Source of the DNA: Chloroflexota bacterium
Lineage (GTDB): Bacteria; Chloroflexota; Anaerolineae; 4572-78; J111
NCBI GenBank assembly: GCA_003695455.1
Contig: RFJF01000114.1
Location: forward strand, 1 to 11,431
DNA: 11,431 nt
Reading direction: 5' to 3'
A program made the position numbers and the translations under genes. Shown here piece after piece: positions 1 to 5,944 of this stretch. Under the pieces are notes generated by a model. That model saw only the letters and a list, made by a program, of their open reading frames with translations. It was not told where the DNA came from and made no database searches. Position 1 is the first letter of the stretch. The number at the start of each line of letters is the position of its first letter.

Positions 1-2843
1 GCCCCGAACGGGCCGCTCGGCTCCACGGTTTGCACCAGAATTACTTCCATCTCCGGCATTTCGTCGGCGCGATAAATTTTGTACGGGCCAAGCGCGGCAT
101 TGACCATTCGCCCGGCGCTGTCGTAGGCCATTTCTTCGCAGTGGCCGTAGCCCAGCGCCTGCGTCATGCCGCCCTCAACCTGCCCGCTGGCGGTGATGGG
201 GTTGATAGCCACGCCGCAGTCCACGGCCATAACCAGTTTTTTGACCGTCACCTGTCCCGTTTCGATGTCTACCTCTACTTCTGCAAACTGGGCAGCAAAC
301 GGCGGCGGCGATTCCGGCGAAACGTAACTGGCCGTTGCCATGATCTGCATCTGCTCTTCCTGGTGCAGCGAGTGAAGGGCCAGCGCCTCCAGCGTCACCG
401 AACGGCCATCGGGGGCCACGGCCTGCCGGTCACGCAGAACCACGCCGCTCCAGTCATCCAGCCCCAGCATCAGCCCGGCCCGTTCCTTGATTTGCTCGCG
501 AACTTTTTCGGCGGCTTTTTTAACGGCCATACCGGAAATGTAAGTGGTGCTGCTGGCGTACGCGCCCGTATCAAAGGGAGTCATATCGGTATCGCTGGAG
601 TAGATGATGATGTCTTCCAGCGGCACACCCAGCACTTCGGCGGCAATCTGGCTGAGCACCGTGTCTGAACCGGTGCCGAGGTCGGTAGCGCCCACCAGCA
701 CATTGAACGAACCATCGTCATTAATTTTGATGCTGGCTCCACCCATATCCAGCCCCGGAATGGCCGTGCCGTGCATACAAATAGCCACACCCAACCCGCG
801 CCGCAGATGCGGTTTGCCCGGCACCAGATTCCAGCCGGGTTGGCTGCGCCGGTTCCAGTCAATGGCCTGCATGCCCTGGGCCACGCATTCCGGCAGGCCG
901 CTGGTGCGCACCACCGGCACCGAGGTCACATTGTCGGCTTCGCCTTCGCCCAGTTGCGGCGCAATTTCCATCGGGTCGCCGGGTTTGATCCAGTTTTTTC
1001 GTTTGAACTCAATCACGTCCATGCCCAGCGCCACCGCAATTTCTTCCATGTGGGTTTCCAGCGCAAAGAGCGCCTGCGGCGCGCCGTAGCCTCGGTACGC
1101 GCCCGGAACCGGGATGTTGGTGTACACCACCTTGCACTCAAAGCGTTTGTGGGGCGCGTTGTAGGTACTCAGCCCGCGCAGGCCGGTGACGGTTTGCACG
1201 GTCAGACCGTGGGTGGCGTAGGGGCCGGTGTTGCCCAGCACGGTCATTTGCTGCGCTACCAGCGTGCCGTCGCTGTTGACGCCGGTTTTGTAAATGATGG
1301 TTTGCGGGTGGCGGGTGCGGCTCGAGACAAATTCCTCGGCGCGGGTCAGTTCCAGTCGCACCGGTTTGCCGGTGGCAATGGTCAGATGCCCCACAATATC
1401 CTCAATGAGCATTTCCTGCTTAACCCCAAAGCCGCCGCCAATACGCGGTTTGATGACCCGGATGCGTTTGGCGGGCAGGCCCAGCAGCGGGGCCACCATG
1501 CGCCGCACGTGAAACGGCACCTGCGTGGATGAGCGAATCACCAGCCGTTCGTCAGAATCCCAGTAGCTGATGGCAATGTGCGGCTCGATGGGAACCTGCT
1601 GCACCTGATGCACGTAATATTTGGCCTCAAACACGTGGTCGGCTTCGGCAAAACCCTGCTCCACGTTGCCCACATCGGCGTCAATAAAATGGCTGATGTT
1701 GTGGGCTACGTCGTAGGCGTCCGGCATATCCGGTTCATCGTGGATGACCGGCGCGCCTTCTTTGATGGCCTCGTTTTCATCAAACACGGCGGGCAAAACC
1801 TCGTACTCCACTTTGATGCGTTTCACCGCCTCTGCCGCGATTTCCGGCGTTTCCGCCGCCACCGCCGCCACCCGGTCGCCCACGTAGCGCACCTTGTTGT
1901 CAAAGCTCACCTGGTCGTGGGGATGGGGGTTGGGGTAGCTCTGCCCGCCGGAGGCGTAATGCACGCGGGCCACGTTTTGGTAGTGAATGACGGCGCGCAC
2001 ACCGGGCAGGGCGCGGGCTTCGCTGTCATCAATGTTTAAAATGCGGGCGTGGGCGTGGGGGCTGGTGAGCAGTTTGGCGTACAGCATCCCCCGCATTTCA
2101 ACGTCATCCACAAAAGCGGGGTTGCCTTTGGCCAGCTTCACAGCATCCACCTTTGGCTCCGATTTGCCAACAACCTTCAGCTCCGGGGCTTCCGGGGCCA
2201 CTACAAATTTGGGCAGCGTGATGCGTTGTGTGCCGACGCCGCCGGCCTGCGGGCCGCCGCCCGCCATTTCCGGGGTGGGGCCGGCTCCGCCCGCTGAACT
2301 GCCGCTATCGGGCAAATCGCCAAAATCCTGACCGGGCAAAATGATAGGCGTGACCACGTTGGGTTCAACCGTGGTTGGCGCTTCGCCGCGCATCACGGCT
2401 GCCGCTTCCAGCACGGCCTGTACCGGCTTCACGTAGCCGGTTTCGCGGTCCAGGATGCCGGACAGCGCATCGCGCACGTCCGCCTCGGTGGGGTTGGGGT
2501 TCTTTTCCAGCAGGGCTTTGGCTGCCAGAATCATCGCCGGGGTAGAGTAGCCGGACTGGATGGCCCCGGTGCGGATGAACGCCTCCTGAATGGGGTGCAG
2601 ATTGAGACCCTGCGCCAGCCCTTCCACCGTTTCAATGGCGTGGCCGTCGGCCTGCGCCGCCAGCAGAATATCACTGTTGACCAGTTTTCCATCCACCAGC
2701 ACCGCCGACGCGCCGGTTTCGCCGGTGTCGCTGCCAAAGCGCACACTGGTGTAGCCTTCGCGGCGCAGCAGCCGCAGCAGCGTATCGCCGGGGGCGCACT
2801 CAAACGTTTTTTCATCGCCGTTGATGATTACGTTGATTTGCAT
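1..2843 (-). CDS. xdhD: XdhD-type molybdopterin hydroxylase with a cysteine-less ferredoxin-like N-terminal domain (3' end cut by window)
   Basis: The open frame runs from ATG at 2843 (GAGGTG Shine-Dalgarno at 2849-2854, 5-nt spacing) off the left edge; 947 codons are visible. Residues 1-150 have the xanthine-dehydrogenase small-domain fold pattern (ETGAS, LHPIQEAFIRTGAIQSGY, NPNPTEADVRDALSG), but all eight [2Fe-2S] cysteine positions are replaced (S38, T43, S46, D58, S97, S100, D132, E134). A Gly/Pro-rich linker (about 170-205) leads to the molybdopterin subunit, with GGGFGVKQ, GAYRGYGAPQ, TDLGTGSDT, TGAYASSTT and DCGVAINPI. The frame leaves the window at SGPFG, so the catalytic Glu expected just downstream cannot be seen. 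The family hydroxylates purines or other N-heterocycles. E. coli XdhD (956 aa) has the same fused layout and, as I recall it, the same cysteine loss. A separate FAD subunit is not in the window. The substrate is unproven. Confidence 0.9.
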   Translation of the reverse strand, partial: MQINVIINGDEKTFECAPGDTLLRLLRREGYTSVRFGSDTGETGASAVLVDGKLVNSDILLAAQADGHAIETVEGLAQGLNLHPIQEAFIRTGAIQSGYSTPAMILAAKALLEKNPNPTEADVRDALSGILDRETGYVKPVQAVLEAAAVMRGEAPTTVEPNVVTPIILPGQDFGDLPDSGSSAGGAGPTPEMAGGGPQAGGVGTQRITLPKFVVAPEAPELKVVGKSEPKVDAVKLAKGNPAFVDDVEMRGMLYAKLLTSPHAHARILNIDDSEARALPGVRAVIHYQNVARVHYASGGQSYPNPHPHDQVSFDNKVRYVGDRVAAVAAETPEIAAEAVKRIKVEYEVLPAVFDENEAIKEGAPVIHDEPDMPDAYDVAHNISHFIDADVGNVEQGFAEADHVFEAKYYVHQVQQVPIEPHIAISYWDSDERLVIRSSTQVPFHVRRMVAPLLGLPAKRIRVIKPRIGGGFGVKQEMLIEDIVGHLTIATGKPVRLELTRAEEFVSSRTRHPQTIIYKTGVNSDGTLVAQQMTVLGNTGPYATHGLTVQTVTGLRGLSTYNAPHKRFECKVVYTNIPVPGAYRGYGAPQALFALETHMEEIAVALGMDVIEFKRKNWIKPGDPMEIAPQLGEGEADNVTSVPVVRTSGLPECVAQGMQAIDWNRRSQPGWNLVPGKPHLRRGLGVAICMHGTAIPGLDMGGASIKINDDGSFNVLVGATDLGTGSDTVLSQIAAEVLGVPLEDIIIYSSDTDMTPFDTGAYASSTTYISGMAVKKAAEKVREQIKERAGLMLGLDDWSGVVLRDRQAVAPDGRSVTLEALALHSLHQEEQMQIMATASYVSPESPPPFAAQFAEVEVDIETGQVTVKKLVMAVDCGVAINPITASGQVEGGMTQALGYGHCEEMAYDSAGRMVNAALGPYKIYRADEMPEMEVILVQTVEPSGPFG

Positions 2844-2875
2844 ATATTCACCTCGTTGAAACAATTAAACACTGA

Positions 2876-2896
2876 AGTAGGGAGCAGGGAGTAGGC
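2876..2896. repeat. 7-bp tandem repeat in the YgeW-XdhD spacer
   Basis: AGTAGGG, AGCAGGG and AGTAGGC are three near-identical heptamers in a row. The inner part (2884-2893) can also pair with TACTCCTGC (2907-2915), with one bulge, to form a hairpin. Confidence 0.6.
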
Positions 2897-2927
2897 CGTT
2901 ATTCTTTACTCCTGCTTTCGGGATTTG

Positions 2928-2947
2928 ATTATAGCAGGCCCGGCCTG
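2928..2947 (-). promoter_or_regulatory. Possible internal promoter/operator before xdhD: TATAAT plus palindrome
   Basis: On the minus strand a perfect TATAAT (2933-2928) directly follows the palindrome CAGGCC-G-GGCCTG (2947-2935), 10 nt after the YgeW stop. The -35 region is poor (CTGTCG at 18-bp spacing). The palindrome could be an operator that would overlay the promoter spacer. Confidence 0.3.
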
Positions 2948-2957
2948 TTTGCGACAG

Positions 2958-3950
2958 TTAACCGCGCCCGCCCATGGTCAGCGCCATCAGCGCCTTTTGT
3001 ACGTGCAGGCGGTTTTCGGCCTGTTTGTAAATAACAGATTGCGGCCCGTCAATCACGTCGTCGTCTACCTCGTGGCCGCGGTCCACCGGCATGCAGTGCA
3101 TGTAAACGGCGTGTTTTTGGGCCAGCGCCATTTTTTCGGCGGTCACGCGCCAATCTTCGTGCTGTGCGGCCATGGCCTCCACTTCGGCTTCTTCTTCTGT
3201 AACCATAATTGGCCCCCAAGATTTGGGGTAGAGAAAATCGGCGCCGGCAAAGGCTTCGTCCATGTTGTGCGTCTCGGTCAGCGTTACCCCGGCGATGTCC
3301 GCATTTTGGCGTGCCGTTTCCATAATTTCGGGCATCAGGTGGTAGCCTTCCGGGTAGGCCAGCGTGACGTCCATGCCAAAGCGGGGCATCAGCATTACCA
3401 GCGATTGCGGCACGCTGAGCGGGCGCACATATTTGGGCGCAAATGTCCAGCTGATGACAAATTTGCGGCCCCGCAGATTGCGACCAAACAGCTCCATCAG
3501 GGTCATCAAATCGGCCATGGCCTGGCAGGGGTGATCCACATCATCCTGCATACTGATGATGGGCGCATCGGCGTGTTGGGCCATTTCGTACAGGTATTTC
3601 TGGCCGATGCCGGTGCGGCAATCCCGGATGGCGATACCGTGGCCGTAACTGCTGAGCACAATGCCGGTATCTTTGGCGTTTTCGCCGTGACCGATTTGCG
3701 TGGCTTTGGGGGTGAGGTAGACGCCGTGGCCGCCCAACTGGGTAATTCCTGTCTCAAACGAGTTGCGGGTGCGGGTGGATTCTTCAAAAAAGAGCATGTA
3801 GAGCGTTTTGGCGCGTAAAATCTGGTCGTGGGGAATGCCGGCGGCAAATTCGCCCTTGAGCCGGAAGGCCAGTTCCAGCATGGTGTTCAGGTCGTCCACG
3901 CTCCAGTCCTGGGTGGTGATGAAATCTTTTTGAAACAATTTGGTGTTCAT
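2958..3950 (-). CDS. ygeW: YgeW-type knotted transcarbamoylase (ornithine/aspartate carbamoyltransferase superfamily)
   Basis: The 330-residue protein has both carbamoyl-phosphate motifs, STRTR (58-62) and HCMP (285-288), plus DHPCQAMAD (139-147). SWTFAPKYVRPLSVPQ (167-182), FGMDVTLAYPEGY (191-203) and YPKSWGP (241-247) are typical of YgeW and the acetyl/succinyl-ornithine transcarbamylases rather than ordinary ornithine carbamoyltransferase. It probably transfers or releases a carbamoyl group from a ureido compound. In E. coli-type clusters YgeW is tied to carbamoyl-phosphate recovery during anaerobic purine/urate breakdown, which fits XdhD next door. ATG at 3950 is preferred over an in-frame ATG at 4001, because the extra 17 residues are encoded by repeat-rich spacer and look non-conserved. 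The Shine-Dalgarno is weak (AAAGGA, about 13 nt upstream, followed by an A-tract). The true substrate is not readable from sequence, and an arginine-biosynthesis role is less likely. Confidence 0.88.
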   Translation of the reverse strand: MNTKLFQKDFITTQDWSVDDLNTMLELAFRLKGEFAAGIPHDQILRAKTLYMLFFEESTRTRNSFETGITQLGGHGVYLTPKATQIGHGENAKDTGIVLSSYGHGIAIRDCRTGIGQKYLYEMAQHADAPIISMQDDVDHPCQAMADLMTLMELFGRNLRGRKFVISWTFAPKYVRPLSVPQSLVMLMPRFGMDVTLAYPEGYHLMPEIMETARQNADIAGVTLTETHNMDEAFAGADFLYPKSWGPIMVTEEEAEVEAMAAQHEDWRVTAEKMALAQKHAVYMHCMPVDRGHEVDDDVIDGPQSVIYKQAENRLHVQKALMALTMGGRG

Positions 3951-4042
3951 TTTTTTTGGTTGTCCTTTGTGTTTGTAAATTTGCCCTCTGTCATTGGTCA
4001 TCTGTGTTCAAATGACCAGTGACAAGTGGAAAAAGACTCGTT
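3951..4042. repeat. Repeat-bearing spacer between LLM and YgeW genes
   Basis: The core 3991-4025 reads TCATTGG, TCATCTG, TGTTCAA, ATGACCA, GTGACAA in 7-bp steps. The rest is AT-rich with an A8 tract just before the YgeW start. No gene is seen. Confidence 0.55.
3991..4022. other. Hairpin-forming inverted repeat in the LLM-YgeW spacer
   Basis: TCATTGGTCAT (3991-4001) and ATGACCAGTGA (4012-4022) pair over 11 positions with one mismatch (G·U possible in RNA) around a 10-nt loop. There is no U-run, so an intrinsic terminator is not supported; an RNA-processing or stability element is possible. Confidence 0.45.
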
Positions 4043-5035
4043 TTACACCTCAAATTCCGGCATTACATCCCGGATAAACAACTCCAGCCCGTCGAAGGCC
4101 GGTTCATCGGCAAAAGCCACAATGAACAAATCCACGCCGAGCGCGGTGTATTCGCGCAGGCGGGCGGTCACTTCCTCCGGCGTGCCAACGATGGCTACAT
4201 CTTCCGGCCAAATGGGGTAGCGGGCCAGCGCGGCTTCGGCCTGCCGGCGTGTGGCGGCAATGCTGACCACGCCCATCCACGTGCGCCGGATGCCGGCGGG
4301 GTTGCGGCCCACCCCGGCGCAGTGATTCTCAAGCACGCGAATTTTGCGGGCATACGTTTCCGGCGAGACTCCCACCAGATTCCACCAGTCGGCATGCCGG
4401 GCAACGACCCGCAGCATCAGTTTTTCGCCCGCGCCGCCAATCATCACCGGCGGGGGCGGCTGGGGTTTGGGAAAACAGGCCGCGCCGTCAACCCGGTAGT
4501 GTTGGCCGTGGAAGGTGGCCGTCGGTTGGGCCGGGTCCCACATCAATTTGCAAATCTGCACCGCTTCGGCCAGTTGGGCAATACGCGCCGCCGCGCCGGG
4601 AAACTCAAAATTGTAGGCCCGGTACTCGTCAACGTGCCAGCCCGCGCCGAGACCCAGCACAAACCGCCCGCCGCTGAGCATTTGCAGGGTGGCGGCCATT
4701 TTTGCCAGCAGGGCCGGGTTGCGATAATTTTGGCCCAGCACCACCGGCCCAAAATGCAGGTTGGGGTAAAGTCCGGCCAGGTAGCTCAACGTGGTCAGCG
4801 ATTCGGGGAAATTATCCTGCCGGTCATTCATAAAATGGTCGGGAATCCAGGCCGAATGGAAGTGGCCGCTGATACGGTCCAGCATCCGCCGCACCCGCGG
4901 GATGTACTCCCGAATGTCGGACGGCATGCGCCGGTTGCCGTTAGGAATTTCCCAGCCAAATTGTGCAGAGTTCGTTGAGTTTATTGAGTTTGTGGAGTGT
5001 GTTGGGATGGGTGAGCGGAGAGTTTGGTCGTTCAT
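4043..5035 (-). CDS. LLM-class (luciferase-like) flavin/F420-dependent oxidoreductase
   Basis: The 330-residue protein matches the bacterial-luciferase-like TIM-barrel family: FGWEIPNG (26-33), YRNPALLAKMAATL (104-117), SGGRFVLGLGAGWHVDEY (121-138), VMIGGAGEKLMLRVVARHADWWN (197-219) and the C-terminal GTPEEVTARL (284-293). The family uses reduced FMN or F420. The SGGRF-GxGxGW pattern and the single-protein layout are common in F420-type members, but the cofactor cannot be settled here. Residues 14-23 are built from a 9-bp tandem repeat (Thr/Ile-Asn-Ser units), so the first ~24 residues look recruited from spacer DNA. There is no alternative ATG before the first barrel strand, so ATG 5035 is kept, although no clear Shine-Dalgarno precedes it. 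A role in oxidising or ring-opening a heterocycle is inference from context. Confidence 0.88.
   Translation of the reverse strand: MNDQTLRSPIPTHSTNSINSTNSAQFGWEIPNGNRRMPSDIREYIPRVRRMLDRISGHFHSAWIPDHFMNDRQDNFPESLTTLSYLAGLYPNLHFGPVVLGQNYRNPALLAKMAATLQMLSGGRFVLGLGAGWHVDEYRAYNFEFPGAAARIAQLAEAVQICKLMWDPAQPTATFHGQHYRVDGAACFPKPQPPPPVMIGGAGEKLMLRVVARHADWWNLVGVSPETYARKIRVLENHCAGVGRNPAGIRRTWMGVVSIAATRRQAEAALARYPIWPEDVAIVGTPEEVTARLREYTALGVDLFIVAFADEPAFDGLELFIRDVMPEFEV
4971..5006. repeat. 9-bp tandem repeat inside the 5' coding end of the LLM gene
   Basis: TTCGTTGAG, TTTATTGAG, TTTGTGGAG and TGTGTTGGG follow in 9-bp register and encode x-Asn/His-Ser tripeptides at residues 12-23 of the LLM protein. The tract is continuous with the 7-bp spacer tract. 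Confidence 0.65.
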
Positions 5036-5140
5036 CGTTCGTTGTCCGTTACTCGTAAATCGTCAACCCAAAATCGTAAATCAATTGAGTTTGTGGAGTT
5101 GGGTGAGTTTGGTCATTGATAATTGGTAATTGTTCATTGC
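5029..5140. repeat. Long degenerate 7-bp-period repeat tract between SDR and LLM genes
   Basis: About sixteen 7-bp units fill the whole 106-bp spacer and the LLM start codon. Examples are CGTTCAT/CGTTCGT (5029-5042), AAATCGT at 5057 and again at 5071, and TCATTGA/TAATTGG/TAATTGT/TCATTGC (5113-5140). It resembles in style the heptameric STRR repeats known from cyanobacteria. Confidence 0.7.
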
Positions 5141-5141
5141 T

Positions 5142-5894
5142 TCAGCCGTGTTCATCTTTGCGATGCCCAAAGCGTTGGCCGCCGTCCACGGCCAGCACTT
5201 CGCCGGTAACGTATTTGGCCCGCACAAAGTAAAGCACCGCCTCGGCCACGTCCTCCGGCGTGCCCCAGCGATTGAGCAGCGTTTTGTGGGCGGTGCGTTC
5301 AATGAGTTCGGAGTCAAAATCAGGTGGGGGCAACACCGGCCCCGGCGCCACGGCGTTGACGCGCACGGCGGGGGCCAGTTCCAGCGCCAGTTGCCGGCTG
5401 AGCGCCAGCAGCGCCGCCTTACCCACGCTGTGCGCTATGTAATTGGGCCACGGCTCAAACGCCGCCAAATCAACAATGTTGACAATTGCGCCTTCGCCGC
5501 GGGCCAGCATTCCCGGAGCAACGGCGTTGGCGCAGTAGAATGCGCCGTTGATGAGAATGTTGGTTACGGCGTGCCAGTCACTGAAATCAGCGGTGGGGAA
5601 GGGTGTTTCCCGCCACAGCGAGGCGTTGTTCACCAGAATATCCACGCCGCCAAATGTGTCGGCGGCGGCTTGGACCATGGCCGCAACCTGCGCAGCGTTG
5701 GCAATGTTGGCCTGCACCGCCAGCGCCTGCACGCCCAGCGCGCGAGCTTCGGCGGCGGTTTCTTGGGCGGCGGCCGCAGACGAGTTGTAATTGATAACCA
5801 CGTTGGCTCCGGCTTGCGCCAGCGCCAGGGTGATGGCTTTGCCCACGCGCACCGCGCCGCCGGTGATGAGTGCTGTTTTCCCGGTTAGATTCAT
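5142..5894 (-). CDS. Short-chain dehydrogenase/reductase, pteridine-reductase-like
   Basis: This is a 250-residue classical-length SDR with an N-terminal Rossmann fold. The glycine motif TGGAVRVG (11-18) has the Arg typical of NADPH-using pteridine reductases. NNAS is at 89-92, and the tail has VRVNAVAPGPVLPP (177-190) and VTGEVLAVDGG (229-239). At the active site the usual Ser is Asp142, as in PTR1-type pteridine reductases (NIVD, 139-142). Lys159 is present, but the canonical Tyr four residues earlier is His155 (HSVGK); a Tyr lies at 152. It may reduce a pterin or another bicyclic N-heterocycle, or it may be a divergent general SDR. The start at ATG 5894 gives the standard N-terminus directly before TGKTALITGG; the Shine-Dalgarno is weak (GGA). 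Only 33 bp of repeat-like spacer separate it from the amidohydrolase stop. Confidence 0.88.
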   Translation of the reverse strand: MNLTGKTALITGGAVRVGKAITLALAQAGANVVINYNSSAAAAQETAAEARALGVQALAVQANIANAAQVAAMVQAAADTFGGVDILVNNASLWRETPFPTADFSDWHAVTNILINGAFYCANAVAPGMLARGEGAIVNIVDLAAFEPWPNYIAHSVGKAALLALSRQLALELAPAVRVNAVAPGPVLPPPDFDSELIERTAHKTLLNRWGTPEDVAEAVLYFVRAKYVTGEVLAVDGGQRFGHRKDEHG

Positions 5895-5895
5895 G

Positions 5896-5944
5896 TCAGA
5901 GTCCAGATATCAGAATACAGAATTTGTTCATTGTTCATTGATTT
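5896..5944. repeat. Degenerate 7-bp tandem repeat tract at the amidohydrolase/SDR junction
   Basis: Plus-strand units in exact 7-bp register: TCAGAGT, CCAGATA, TCAGAAT, ACAGAAT, TTGTTCA, TTGTTCA, TTGATTT. The two identical TTGTTCA units include the amidohydrolase stop codon and its last residues. Confidence 0.65.

Noticed and set aside
1..2843. Pseudogene status for the XdhD-like gene because the Fe-S cysteines are missing
   Set aside because: The frame is uninterrupted for 947 codons, all other domain motifs are intact, and E. coli XdhD appears to share the loss.
2925..3818. 297-codon open frame on the + strand
   Set aside because: It lies antisense to the YgeW gene, and its His/Val/Gly-rich translation has no recognisable motif, as expected for the complement of a GC-rich gene.
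2958..3950. Biosynthetic ornithine carbamoyltransferase (argF)
   Set aside because: The SWTFAPKY and YPKSWGP segments match YgeW/AOTC-type enzymes, and the neighbours are catabolic rather than arginine genes.
4019..4978. 319-codon open frame on the + strand
   Set aside because: It is antisense to the LLM gene, which has clear family motifs; the + strand product does not.
5029..5140. CRISPR array or phage attachment site
   Set aside because: The units are 7 bp, degenerate and contiguous, with no 25-40-bp repeats alternating with unique spacers and no integrase.
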